Positions 34,061 to 42,156 of a stretch of DNA of 64,000 bases are shown here, piece by piece. Made by a program: the position numbers and the translations under genes. The notes under the pieces were generated by a model. That model saw only the letters and a program-made list of their open reading frames with translations, searched no databases and was not told the origin of the DNA. Within the stretch, counting starts at the first letter, position 1; each line of letters starts with the position of its first letter. The DNA comes from Neisseria mucosa (GTDB taxonomy: Bacteria; Pseudomonadota; Gammaproteobacteria; Burkholderiales; Neisseriaceae), in the NCBI GenBank assembly GCA_003028315.1, contig CP028150.1, positions 310,001 through 374,000 on the forward strand, read 5' to 3'.

Positions 34061-34330
34061 ATGTCTCAAGAAAACGAACGCAAACAAGGTATTTTCGTCA
34101 TCGCCGCATTTGACCGAATGTTCACACGCGAACGCAAAAACCAAGACGGCACATTCAGCAAAACCCACTATGTCGGTCTGATTATCCGTTCAGACACCGA
34201 AACCCGCCTTTGCGAAGTCCGCACCAAACATCCCGAAAAGTACGAGCAGTATAAACCGCAGCAAATCGTCTCCATGCAGGTATTTCCCCGTGCATTTAAA
34301 GACAACATCTACTATTCGGACGAAGCATAA
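34061..34330 (+). CDS. Probable phage ssDNA-binding protein (pV-like)
   Basis: An 89-residue small protein rich in charged residues and beta strands (GIFVIAAFDRMFTRER, HYVGLIIRSDTETRL). It sits between rep and the coat gene, the place of the ssDNA-binding gene V protein in filamentous phages, and is of similar size. AGAAAGGAAAC precedes the start. The assignment is from position and size; direct homology cannot be checked here. Confidence 0.6.
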   Translation: MSQENERKQGIFVIAAFDRMFTRERKNQDGTFSKTHYVGLIIRSDTETRLCEVRTKHPEKYEQYKPQQIVSMQVFPRAFKDNIYYSDEA

Positions 34331-34417
34331 ACCAGTTTCAGGGGTTCGGCGGTGTCCCCTGAATTGACCCCGAAACACCGCCATAACCATTTTTTTAACT
34401 CCATAAAGGAAAACATC

Positions 34418-34639
34418 ATGAGTATCAAAACCAAATTTCAAAAAGCAGCCGCATTTGTAACCGTTTCAGCATTGCCGGTAATGGCATTCGCAGAAGATAG
34501 CGGCATGGTTGAAGCCGCCAAAACGGAACTCGGTGGATTGAAAACAGGCATTATTGCCGTCGGCGCAGTTGCTGTTGCTTTGGCTGTTGCCGCCGTTTCC
34601 ATCAGTGTTATCAAATCCGCAGTGAAACGTTCCGCATAA
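34418..34639 (+). CDS. Phage major coat protein (pVIII-like)
   Basis: A 73-residue precursor. The signal peptide (KKA-type start, then VSALPVMAFA) should be cleaved before EDSGMVEAA, leaving a short acidic N-terminus, one hydrophobic helix (IIAVGAVAVALAVAAVSISV) and a basic tail KSAVKRSA that contacts DNA. This is the classic pVIII layout. AAAGGAAAAC precedes the ATG. Confidence 0.9.
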   Translation: MSIKTKFQKAAAFVTVSALPVMAFAEDSGMVEAAKTELGGLKTGIIAVGAVAVALAVAAVSISVIKSAVKRSA

Positions 34640-34647
34640 GGTGCAAC

Positions 34648-34950
34648 ATGGGTTATCAGGTCGGTCGAATATGTCATGAAACGGCAGAGCAGGCAAAAAA
34701 CGAAGTGATGACCCAAGTCGTACCGACCATAGATAAAGACGGGGTGCTGCATCACCCCGTTTTTAACGGGCAGACTTGGACTTATAACGAACAGACCGTA
34801 AAACTTCAGTTTCCGCAGTGCGACAGCATGAAATATTACCGTCTCGGCGAACAAATCGGCATACAGATGATGTTTGTAATGATTTCACTTTTTGCCGTTG
34901 TCGTTATTGTGAAACTGGTTTTATGGCAGAGAGAAAGAAATGAAGAATGA
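34648..34950 (+). CDS. Small phage membrane protein, probable minor virion component
   Basis: A 100-residue protein with a polar N-terminal part and one C-terminal membrane helix (MMFVMISLFAVVVIVKLVL) followed by a charged tail (WQRERNEE). It starts 8 bases after the coat gene and overlaps the TspB-like gene by 11 bases, so it belongs to the virion module. pVII/pIX-type or an anchor protein is possible; I cannot decide. Confidence 0.6.
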   Translation: MGYQVGRICHETAEQAKNEVMTQVVPTIDKDGVLHHPVFNGQTWTYNEQTVKLQFPQCDSMKYYRLGEQIGIQMMFVMISLFAVVVIVKLVLWQRERNEE

Positions 34951-36721
34951 CACCCGAATCAGCGTTTTTACTGGGTATGGTAAAGCCCCTAACATTAGCC
35001 GTCTTTCTGTATGTCTTGGCTCGCTCTTGGTCGTAGGGCAGGCATGGGCAGACGCAGGACTGCCGCCGCCAGCACAACATCAGGGGGCGGGTTTCCCGTC
35101 TGAGCAAGCATTAAGACAAAAGGGCTACGACCCGAAAACGGGCGTATGGCGAGTGCAAAGCCAAAACAACGGCAGACCGACCGTAACCAAGTCGGGCGAT
35201 ACCATCAAGGGGTCACAACCGAAGACCGTAACCGTAACGGGCAATTATGGAGAAAAGGGAACGATTCGGACGACACAAACGCAGACTGTAAGCTCGTCAA
35301 AATTGCAGAATACTATAAATGGCGTTTGGGCAGGTGGTGCATTGGCAGCTTCGGTTGATAAACATAGTGGTTTGATGGGAGCAAGAATAAGGTCAGGAGA
35401 TTATAAAGGTGCTGTCGAAAGTGGTGTTTTAATGGCTGGTACCTTTGGAAATAATTTGTTTGGAGGAATTGCAGAGTCCTTGGGGAATTTAGGACGTGGA
35501 TTAGGTTTGATTGATAGCCCGTCTCCTCAAGATTTAAGACAAGCTGGAGAACGTTTTTATCAATGGCAAATGCAGAAGGAACAAAGCGGTCAATTAGGCG
35601 AAGCAGTCGCAGCCGCAGCCGCCCGAAAAGCAGCCGAAGGAGCAGCAGAAGCAGCCAAACAGCAAGAGCAATGGCAGAAAGCAAAAGAAAGTCAAAAAGA
35701 AAATGGTCTTTATCCCGTCAACGTTATTTTTAGGGAACAATCGCCAACGGGGAAAATATATTACTCAAACAAAATATATTATTCATATTTAAAAAATTTT
35801 TATAACAATAATAATGGTGTAAATCAAGGTGGTTCGGCAAAAATTTATTTAAGAGGTGTGCAAGGTGATTATGTTTATTATCAATTTAAAGATAAGAATT
35901 CTAGTACTGTTGGAGTAGAAGCATCATCGACTTTTAAACCTGACCCACAAAAAACAGTCGAAAATATGACGCTCAATCAAAAGGATATCAAAGACATATT
36001 AGAGCGTATGTTGAATAACCAACAGACTAACCATGCCGAACTGATGAATCAGTTGTCCAAAATTGGCGATTCCGTTGAAAAATCCACGATTTCGAATGAA
36101 TTCACGCCGATGACCGCCGATTCAGCACCCTACACCCCGCAAGGCAGCAATACACCTCAACAAACAAGATTCACGATAAATAGAGACGGTTCGATTACGA
36201 CAACCATTATTCCGCGTCCTGATCTGAAACCAAATTCAACCCTAGCACCGACACGCAGCGAAATAATACCGACACCGAATAAAGGACAGAACACACCGAC
36301 AACACCCAATAGTCCGAATACACCTACAACGCCTGATAGTCCGAATGTACCGACGACACCGAACATTCCGAATACGCCGAACAATCCGACAGGGCAGCAA
36401 AATCAAAACCAAGAGAATCAGAAGCAGGACTTTTGTCAGCAAAACCCGAATGCTGCTCAATGTATGCCGGGTGGCGATGCGAGCTATGAAGACATCGTCT
36501 TGCCTGAAAACACAATAGATTTGGATTTCAAGCCTTTGGACGTATTCCAGTCTGACGGGACGTGTCCCGCTCCCCGTTCCGTCGATTTCGGTGCATTGGG
36601 ACAGGTAGAGTTCAGTTATGACCCGTTGTGCGATTTGGCGCGCAAGCTTCGCCCTATCTTCATCGCAATATGCGTGCTGACCTGTGCCTATTTTGTCTAT
36701 GAATCCGTAAAGGAATTGTGA
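34940..36721 (+). CDS. TspB-like phage adsorption protein (pIII counterpart)
   Basis: A 593-residue exported protein. A signal peptide ends near GQAWA. The middle holds an AT-rich, tyrosine/asparagine-rich segment (residues about 255-330), then a Thr/Pro/Asn repeat linker (TPTTPNSPNTPTTPDSPN), a cysteine-bearing domain (DFCQQNPNAAQCMPGG) and a C-terminal membrane helix before ESVKEL. Size, place and anchor match the receptor-binding pIII of filamentous phage; in meningococcus the related TspB binds host immunoglobulin and stimulates T and B cells. Confidence 0.75.
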   Translation: MKNDTRISVFTGYGKAPNISRLSVCLGSLLVVGQAWADAGLPPPAQHQGAGFPSEQALRQKGYDPKTGVWRVQSQNNGRPTVTKSGDTIKGSQPKTVTVTGNYGEKGTIRTTQTQTVSSSKLQNTINGVWAGGALAASVDKHSGLMGARIRSGDYKGAVESGVLMAGTFGNNLFGGIAESLGNLGRGLGLIDSPSPQDLRQAGERFYQWQMQKEQSGQLGEAVAAAAARKAAEGAAEAAKQQEQWQKAKESQKENGLYPVNVIFREQSPTGKIYYSNKIYYSYLKNFYNNNNGVNQGGSAKIYLRGVQGDYVYYQFKDKNSSTVGVEASSTFKPDPQKTVENMTLNQKDIKDILERMLNNQQTNHAELMNQLSKIGDSVEKSTISNEFTPMTADSAPYTPQGSNTPQQTRFTINRDGSITTTIIPRPDLKPNSTLAPTRSEIIPTPNKGQNTPTTPNSPNTPTTPDSPNVPTTPNIPNTPNNPTGQQNQNQENQKQDFCQQNPNAAQCMPGGDASYEDIVLPENTIDLDFKPLDVFQSDGTCPAPRSVDFGALGQVEFSYDPLCDLARKLRPIFIAICVLTCAYFVYESVKEL

Positions 36722-36722
36722 A

Positions 36723-37004
36723 ATGAACTGGGCTTCATTGATAACCGGCGTCCTCATGTCCGTAGCAGGGCGCATACTGACCGCCGTAGGTTTGAGTTTT
36801 ATTTCAGTAACAGGACTGAATTCTTTGCAGAGTTATTTCATAAACGAAATAAGTCGAAGTATCGGCGGTTTCCCCGACGAAGCTTTGCAAATCCTGTATA
36901 TAGCGGGATTTGGTGTCATTCTGAACTGGATATTTGGCGCATTCAGCTTCGTCATATCCCTAAAAGGCTTTAAAAAACTGTCTACCATCATTCAGTCGAA
37001 ATAG
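36723..37004 (+). CDS. Phage pVI-like membrane protein (DUF2523 type)
   Basis: A 93-residue hydrophobic protein with about three membrane segments (LITGVLMSVAGRILTAVGL, LQILYIAGFGVILNWIFGA). It lies between the pIII counterpart and Zot, the usual place of pVI, which caps the virion with pIII. Start is one base after the upstream stop. Confidence 0.7.
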   Translation: MNWASLITGVLMSVAGRILTAVGLSFISVTGLNSLQSYFINEISRSIGGFPDEALQILYIAGFGVILNWIFGAFSFVISLKGFKKLSTIIQSK

Positions 37005-37013
37005 GAAGAAAAC

Positions 37014-38189
37014 ATGTTATATCTGTTTACAGGCGTACCCGGTTCGGGCAAGACACTTCAAGTAGTTTCCATGCTCGCCAAACGCAAAGATTTTAAAAAC
37101 CGTCCCCTGTTCATTGACGGCATACCTGATTTAAAAATACCCCACGAAGAAATACCCGAAGGCGAAAGCATTAAAACGTGGCCCAAATGGGCGCCCGACG
37201 GTGCAATCATCGTCGTTGACGAATGTCAGCGTATATTTCGCCCCCGTTCCAGTAGTTCCGCCGTTCCCGACTATGTCGCAGAACTGGAAACCCACAGACA
37301 CAGAGGATTAGACTTCCTGCTTATTACACAGCATCCTCGCCTTATAGACGTACACCTCCGCTCCCTGATTGAACACCATACCCATTTCGGAAAGACCAAC
37401 CTAGGACTTCGCCGCAAGCTCGAATGGACGACAGGGGGCGCAAAAGAACCCGAAAGCAGGGCGAACATCAAAGAAGCCCTTGTCAGCGTATATAAGCTCG
37501 ATAAGAGCGTGTACGGACTGTACAAGTCAGCCGAAGAACACACCAAAATCAGAACCAAGCGCAGCAAGGTTCTGTACCTGATACCCGTCGCAATAGCCAT
37601 GCTTGGCGGAGGTTTGTATTATTTCGCTTCCTTTTGGAAAAATTTGGAAAAACCCATAGAGACAGCGGGACAGACGGCACAGGCACATATTGCCGCGCCA
37701 GCGGCAAGCCCCGAAGCGCAGGCGGCAGCCGCTCCCGCGGCGGACGACGGCGCAGCGGGGCGCTACGCAGCCGCAAAGGTGCAAACGCCGTCCGAACCGC
37801 CAAAGCCCCATCTGACTGAAGAAGACTATAAGCCCCGTATCGAAGAACGTCCTGAAACCGCCCCGATATACGACGGCATGAACAAAGCCGTAAAAGTCAT
37901 GCCGTGGCCTGCTGCCTGTATCAAAGCAGAGAACCGCTGCACCTGCTATACCGACCAAGGAACGAAGATTAAAGACATCGGCAAACAAACCTGCCTGAAC
38001 TATGTAAAAGACGGCTTGCCGTTTAATCCGTACAAAGCTCAAACAGCCGAAAACGCCAAACCGACGCAGACAGCCTACACTCCTGACGCCCCGCAGGTCT
38101 TGACAATGGGCGGTCAGATCCCGCAGAATTTGATGTATGACGGATACAATGATAAAGCCCTTACCAATGTGGGCGGGAAAATAAATTAG
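37014..38189 (+). CDS. zot: Zonular occludens toxin-family assembly ATPase (pI/Zot)
   Basis: A 391-residue inner-membrane ATPase that drives filament extrusion. Walker A is TGVPGSGKTLQ and Walker B AIIVVDECQ; RHRGLDFLLITQHP follows. A membrane segment (VLYLIPVAIAMLGGGLYYFA) near residue 190 separates the cytoplasmic ATPase from a periplasmic part with an Ala/Pro-rich linker and a paired-cysteine CTCYTDQG region. The family is named for the Vibrio toxin, but the shared function is phage assembly. Confidence 0.92.
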   Translation: MLYLFTGVPGSGKTLQVVSMLAKRKDFKNRPLFIDGIPDLKIPHEEIPEGESIKTWPKWAPDGAIIVVDECQRIFRPRSSSSAVPDYVAELETHRHRGLDFLLITQHPRLIDVHLRSLIEHHTHFGKTNLGLRRKLEWTTGGAKEPESRANIKEALVSVYKLDKSVYGLYKSAEEHTKIRTKRSKVLYLIPVAIAMLGGGLYYFASFWKNLEKPIETAGQTAQAHIAAPAASPEAQAAAAPAADDGAAGRYAAAKVQTPSEPPKPHLTEEDYKPRIEERPETAPIYDGMNKAVKVMPWPAACIKAENRCTCYTDQGTKIKDIGKQTCLNYVKDGLPFNPYKAQTAENAKPTQTAYTPDAPQVLTMGGQIPQNLMYDGYNDKALTNVGGKIN

Positions 38190-38196
38190 GGAAACG

Positions 38197-38388
38197 ATGA
38201 ATGCATTAGAATTTGTTATTTCGTGTTTGGTTGTGTATGCAATAATTCATATTCATAGAAAGCATGGCACGGCTTATTTCAAAATGTTGATTAAAGAATT
38301 TGGCATTTTTATTTTTGGTCTTGCTATTATTTTTCTTGTATTATGTGCCGCAGGGGTTTTAATGTTCGCAGCTCAATCGCACACCTAA
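38197..38388 (+). CDS. Small phage membrane protein, unknown
   Basis: A 63-residue protein with two hydrophobic segments (FVISCLVVYAIIHIH and FGIFIFGLAIIFLVLCAAGVL). GGGAAACG lies before the ATG. It is AT-rich and directly follows zot; no family recognised. Confidence 0.5.
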   Translation: MNALEFVISCLVVYAIIHIHRKHGTAYFKMLIKEFGIFIFGLAIIFLVLCAAGVLMFAAQSHT

Positions 38389-38394
38389 CCACAA

Positions 38395-38665
38395 GTCAAG
38401 GGGAGGGCGTCCAGAAAGATTTGTAAAGACGGCTTTATTGTCTTTATAAATCTTTTTGGATACCCCTTGACGCTAACCCACCCAAAGACGCTGCCCGCAA
38501 GGGGTGGGGTGTGTTTTTTACCCCACCCTCTGCCACGTGGCGAACGTCGCCGAAGGCAAAAAGAGTCCAAAGCCCTGAACGGGTAACCAACCCTTTCAGG
38601 GGTTCGGATTCATGACCCGAACCGCAGTCCGCGACTTCCAAAGCACGACCAAAGCTACAGCTTGG
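38395..38665 (+). other. Structured non-coding region before the IS110 recombinase (packaging signal, origin or guide RNA candidate)
   Basis: The 362-bp gap 38389-38750 has no gene but four clear inverted repeats. The largest is a 21-bp stem (38410-38430 with 38440-38460, two G-T pairs) closed below by GTCAAGGGG/CCCCTTGAC (38395-38403, 38463-38471). Others are GGGTGGGGT/ACCCCACCC (38492-38518), GGTTCGG/CCGAACC (38601-38623) and AAGCT/AGCTT near 38649-38665. Filamentous phages keep packaging hairpin and origins in such a gap; IS110-family elements keep a guide (bridge) RNA beside the recombinase gene. Confidence 0.6.
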
Positions 38666-38750
38666 AAAAAAGATAGAAGCGCGGGCTTTTTGTACATACT
38701 CAGTTTGAACACTATACAAGGCTGCGAGCCTGAATAAATAAGGCAAAACA

Positions 38751-39698
38751 ATGTACTACCTAGGGATAGACGTATCAAAGAAAACCATAGATTGCTGTCT
38801 GATTTCAGACAGCATTTTTTATGAACGGAGGTTTGACAACACAGAGGACGGATTCGGACGGTTGGACGACTGGATACAGGAGTACACAGCCGAAGCAGTG
38901 CATTGCTGTTGCGAATCGACAGGAATCTACCACGAAGCCATAGCCGCCCACCTAAGGCAGAAACACACCGTAAGCATAGTCAATCCAAGCAAGATAAAAG
39001 GCTTCAGAGAAGCCGAACAGACACGAACCAAGACCGACAGGCAGGACGCTAGGCTGATAGCCGAATACTGTCGAAGAATGCAGCCGCAAGCATGGCAGCC
39101 GCCGACAGAAGAGCAAGAATACCTCCAAGCCATCACAGACTATATAGCTCGCCTTAAGCAGCAGAGAGCCGCAGAGCAGACCAAACACCAAACCGCCCCC
39201 GATACTATCCGCCATCACATACAGACCACAATAGACCATCTGAACAGGCTTATAGCAACCGTACAAAACGAACTCAAAGACTTCTACCGCCAAAATCCAA
39301 TATACAACGAAAAGAAGAACCGCCTGAAAACCATAGACGGTATAGGCGAATCCGCCGCTTCTGCCCTGCTCGCCAAACTCATACGCTACGACTTTGCAAA
39401 TCAAAACCAATTTGCCGCTTACCTCGGTTTAGACCCAAAAATCAAAGATTCGGGGACAAGCGTCAAAGGAAAGTCCCGAATATCAAAACAGGGGCAAAAG
39501 AACGCCCGTAAAGCCCTGTATATGCCCGCCCTCGTCGCTTACCGTATGAACGCCTTTCCAGCCTTTACAGCCCGCCTCAAAGCGAGGGGAAAGCCCCCGA
39601 AGCTGATAATAGTCGCCATAATGCGAAAACTGGCCGTCATTGCCTACCAACTGTATAAAACAGGTAAAGATTACGACCGTTCCCGATACCGAAATTAG
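38751..39698 (+). CDS. IS110-family (Piv-type) recombinase of the prophage
   Basis: A 315-residue recombinase with the RuvC-like DEDD domain: Asp7 (GIDVSK), Glu55 (CCCESTGIYH), Asp96 and Asp99 (KTDRQDARLIAEY). The C-terminal Tnp20 domain has IDGIGESAASALL, AAYLGLDP and SGTSVKGKSRISKQGQ with candidate catalytic Ser234. This family (Piv, pivNM/irg, IS621) recombines DNA without terminal inverted repeats. Position at the phage's right end, same strand, indicates that it integrates and excises the phage. Intact. Confidence 0.9.
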   Translation: MYYLGIDVSKKTIDCCLISDSIFYERRFDNTEDGFGRLDDWIQEYTAEAVHCCCESTGIYHEAIAAHLRQKHTVSIVNPSKIKGFREAEQTRTKTDRQDARLIAEYCRRMQPQAWQPPTEEQEYLQAITDYIARLKQQRAAEQTKHQTAPDTIRHHIQTTIDHLNRLIATVQNELKDFYRQNPIYNEKKNRLKTIDGIGESAASALLAKLIRYDFANQNQFAAYLGLDPKIKDSGTSVKGKSRISKQGQKNARKALYMPALVAYRMNAFPAFTARLKARGKPPKLIIVAIMRKLAVIAYQLYKTGKDYDRSRYRN

Positions 39699-39715
39699 AC
39701 AGCGGCATGAAAAAA

Positions 39716-39735
39716 CGCCCCGAAAAATCGGGGCG
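39716..39735 (-). terminator. Hairpin at the right edge of the prophage
   Basis: CGCCCCGA and TCGGGGCG form an 8-bp GC stem. The run of T follows on the minus strand only, so it stops transcripts entering the phage from the right. Confidence 0.65.
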
Positions 39736-39796
39736 CAGACCTTGTGTATCTTTAAGATATGTAAATGTTGTTGACGGTGGAATACACTATCTTTTT

Positions 39797-39903
39797 TATA
39801 GTGGATTAAATTTAAATCAGGACAAGGCGACGAAGCCGCAGACAGTACAGATAGTACGGCAAGGCAACGCAACGCCGTACTGGTTTAAAGTTAATCCACT
39901 ATA
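39797..39903. repeat. Correia element (CREE), short 107-bp form
   Basis: It runs from TATAGTGGATTAAATTTAAA to GTTAATCCACTATA, in opposite orientation to the copy at 60368. It lacks the internal 50 bp of the long form. It lies 44 bp before the DUF2322-like gene and may carry its promoter. Confidence 0.92.
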
Positions 39904-39946
39904 CAAGGTATTTTTCGTTGAAAATCCCATGTTAGAAAGGACAACC

Positions 39947-40264
39947 ATGAGCTTCCAAGACAACCTCGCCGCCATGCCCGACATCGGTCATTTGAGCGGG
40001 CTCGACATCCTCGACGCACAAGGCAAAGCCGTCCATCACATCCCCAACGAGCCCGGCAAGCAAGGCTCGCTGAAACTGTATAACGCTTTGGCATTGAATT
40101 TCGGCGGCAAACTCGATGCCGCCGCCGCTGCGCAGGGCTTGGATTGGTTTGCCGAACACGTTGCCGATGCGCAAGCCAATCCGGGCAAACATCCCAATAT
40201 CGATCTGCTGTTGCAAGTGAAAAACGAAAACCTCAGATTGCTTCTAAAGCCGGTTGAGGCATAA
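39947..40264 (+). CDS. Conserved hypothetical protein, DUF2322-like
   Basis: A 105-residue soluble protein (MSFQDNLAAMPDIGHLSGLD, then GSLKLYNALALNFGGKLDAAAAAQGLDWFAEH). It resembles the DUF2322 family of small proteins in Neisseria and Pasteurellaceae, of unknown function; this is from memory of the pattern. AGAAAGGACAACC precedes the ATG at 39947. The frame extends upstream into the Correia element but that part is not protein-like. Confidence 0.75.
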   Translation: MSFQDNLAAMPDIGHLSGLDILDAQGKAVHHIPNEPGKQGSLKLYNALALNFGGKLDAAAAAQGLDWFAEHVADAQANPGKHPNIDLLLQVKNENLRLLLKPVEA

Positions 40265-40277
40265 GCACTAGATAAGT

Positions 40278-40322
40278 AAAAGGTCGTCTGAAAATGGGAT
40301 TCCCGTTTTCAGACGACCTTTC
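40278..40322. terminator. Inverted uptake-sequence terminator between convergent genes
   Basis: AAAGGTCGTCTGAAAA and TTTTCAGACGACCTTT enclose an inner GGGA/TCCC stem. It serves the DUF2322-like gene and the MFS gene. Confidence 0.85.
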
Positions 40323-40334
40323 TTAAGCTTAGGC

Positions 40335-41657
40335 TTACCGTTTGCCGATATTGTGAAATATCTTGCCCATATCGTTTAAGAAACGGGGTTCGCGCTGTAT
40401 CAGGTAAACAATCAAGGGGATATTGCCGATGGCGACGATCAGGTAAAGCAGGGAAATGCTGTCGAACAGCATCAAGAGTACCGCGCTTAAAATGGCAGCC
40501 GATACCATGAACACGCCATTGATGATGTTGTTGGCGGCGACGGCGTGGGCGCGGAAGGATTCGCTGCTGGCGGTTTGCAGCCAAGTGTAGAGCGGGACGG
40601 AGAAGAAGCCGCCGAAGAAGCCGATCAGCGTCATGACGAGCATGACGGGATACGCCATGCCTTGCGACAGGAACCAGGTGATGCCGTTGAGTTCGGTAAA
40701 GCGTTGCCCTTGGGTCAGCCATACCAAAATCAAGCCGAATACGGTCAAACCCGTCGTGCCGACGGTTACCAAGCCCAAGAGCAGGCGTTCGTGGCTGAGT
40801 TTGGCGCACAACACCGAGCCGGCGGCGATGCCGATGGAGAATAGGGCGAGCATGAGGTTGAAGACGTTGTCGTTGCCGCCCAAATGGATTTGCGTGAAAG
40901 TCGGCAGTTGGGTGGTGTACACCGAGCCGATAAACCAAAACCATGATATGCCGATGATGGATGTGAAGACGGAATCATATTGCGCGGTTTCGCGTAGGAG
41001 CGCGTGCGTACCTTTGACGATGTTCCATTCGATTTTGGTGTTGGGGGCTTTGGCGGGGACGTTAGGCATGAAGAAGCTGGTCAGCGTGCCGCCGATGGCG
41101 ACGAGCAAGACTAAGATGCCGACGACGGAGGGCGGCAAGCCTGCGACGGACGTGCCTAAAATCTGACCGAACAAAATGGCGATGAATGTTCCTGATTCGA
41201 TCAGGCTGTTGCCCATAATCAGCTCTTTGTCGTTGAGGTAATCGGGCAGGATGGCGTATTTCAGCGGGCCGAACAGCGTCGATTGTGCGCCCATGCAAAA
41301 CAGACAGACCAAGAGCAGCGGGGCGGACTGGATATAGAAGCCGAACGCCGCCACCGCCATGATGACGATTTCCAATACTTTGATCCATCGCGCCAAGACG
41401 GCTTTGTCGAATTTGGTGCTCAGTTGTCCCGACAGTGCGGAAAACAGGAAATACGGCAGGATAAACAGCAACGCGCCCAAGTTCAGCATTTGGCTGGCGG
41501 GCAGGAAGTTGTTTTTGCCCAAACCGTAGAAGCTGATCATCACAAACAGCGCGGTTTTGAACATATTGTCGTTGAACGCGCCCAGAAACTGCGTGCCGAA
41601 TAATGGGGCGAAACGGCGGCTGGTCGGGAAATTCAGATTGTCTTTTTTGAGGCTCAT
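40335..41657 (-). CDS. MFS transporter, LplT-like (lysophospholipid flippase family)
   Basis: A 440-residue inner-membrane carrier with about twelve hydrophobic segments. The N-terminus FAPLFGTQFLGAFNDNMFKTALFVMISFYG and GAQSTLFGPLKYAILPDYLNDKELIMGNSLIESGTF are typical of the LplT / Aas-associated branch, which flips lysophospholipids for re-acylation. The acyltransferase partner is not adjacent. The start overlaps the ccoS stop by four bases. Confidence 0.82.
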   Translation of the reverse strand: MSLKKDNLNFPTSRRFAPLFGTQFLGAFNDNMFKTALFVMISFYGLGKNNFLPASQMLNLGALLFILPYFLFSALSGQLSTKFDKAVLARWIKVLEIVIMAVAAFGFYIQSAPLLLVCLFCMGAQSTLFGPLKYAILPDYLNDKELIMGNSLIESGTFIAILFGQILGTSVAGLPPSVVGILVLLVAIGGTLTSFFMPNVPAKAPNTKIEWNIVKGTHALLRETAQYDSVFTSIIGISWFWFIGSVYTTQLPTFTQIHLGGNDNVFNLMLALFSIGIAAGSVLCAKLSHERLLLGLVTVGTTGLTVFGLILVWLTQGQRFTELNGITWFLSQGMAYPVMLVMTLIGFFGGFFSVPLYTWLQTASSESFRAHAVAANNIINGVFMVSAAILSAVLLMLFDSISLLYLIVAIGNIPLIVYLIQREPRFLNDMGKIFHNIGKR

Positions 41658-41854
41658 TTTTCGGATTCTTGTTCTTCTTTTTCTATTTCGTTTTCAAGCA
41701 GTTTGTCGGTGGAATCGTCGTCCATCAGGATGCGGTGTGCCGGTCCTTCGAGATCGTCAAACTGCCCGTTTTTGCCCGACCACCAGAAAAAATAGCCGAT
41801 GGCAAACGCCAAAATAATGCTGATGGGCACTAAGATAAACATACTTTCCATCAC
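41654..41854 (-). CDS. ccoS: Cbb3-type cytochrome oxidase assembly protein CcoS
   Basis: A 66-residue protein with one N-terminal membrane helix (MFILVPISIILAFAIGYFFWW) and the CcoS signature SGKNGQFDDLEGPAHRILMDDD, then an acidic tail. CcoS is needed to insert cofactors in cbb3 oxidase, the main terminal oxidase of Neisseria. It overlaps the genes on both sides by four bases. Confidence 0.93.
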   Translation of the reverse strand: MMESMFILVPISIILAFAIGYFFWWSGKNGQFDDLEGPAHRILMDDDSTDKLLENEIEKEEQESEK

Positions 41855-42156
41855 ATCGCTCCGGTCAAATCGGTTAAGACAAAAGTCTGTCCCGATACGG
41901 TCAGATATTCGTTGCGCAGCGAGCCGACGGGGGCGTCGTCAAAAAACAGCTCGATACGGTCTTTCACGACGCGCCAATATTGCGGAATCTCGGTTTGCCC
42001 GAAAGGCGCCAAAACCTCCGCCGCCACGCCTTCTTCACTTTGCAACTTGACAGCGAAACGTCCGCTCTGCGGCTGCGTTTCGGATTCATCATCCGGCAGC
42101 ATGATGAAAAAGCCCACATGGGCGCCTTGTTGCGTATGGATACTGAAATAGTGCAT
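41851..42156 (-). CDS. Conserved hypothetical protein upstream of ccoS
   Basis: About 101 residues starting MHYFSIHTQQGAHVGFFIML, predicted soluble and mostly beta (YWRVVKDRIELFFDDAPVG, EYLTVSGQTFVLTDLTG). No family recognised. A longer form from 42198 is possible, but its first codons are an uptake sequence (MSSENS), so I prefer 42156. Its stop overlaps ccoS, which supports expression. Confidence 0.65.
   Translation of the reverse strand: MHYFSIHTQQGAHVGFFIMLPDDESETQPQSGRFAVKLQSEEGVAAEVLAPFGQTEIPQYWRVVKDRIELFFDDAPVGSLRNEYLTVSGQTFVLTDLTGAM

Larger units (their letters stand above)
33040..39740 (+). mobile_element. Filamentous (inovirus) prophage with IS110-family recombinase
   Basis: About 6.7 kb, all genes on one strand: Rep, ssDNA-binding candidate, major coat protein, small membrane virion protein, TspB-like adsorption protein, pVI-like protein, Zot/pI ATPase, small membrane protein, a structured non-coding region and a Piv/IS110 recombinase. 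This order is that of neisserial Nf/MDA-type phages. Uptake sequences, so dense elsewhere, are absent from the interior, a sign of foreign origin. The exact ends are not visible: no long direct repeat and no dRS3 flank it. Confidence 0.88.

Noticed and set aside
36280..36400. Repeated ACACCGACAACACCCAAT-like units considered as a DNA repeat element
   Set aside because: They are codons of the Thr/Pro/Asn linker within the TspB-like gene.
33040..39740. dRS3 as flanking integration site of the prophage
   Set aside because: MDA-type phages use dRS3, but no ATTCCC-N8-GGGAAT is visible at either end here; the only pair is at 5411-5508.
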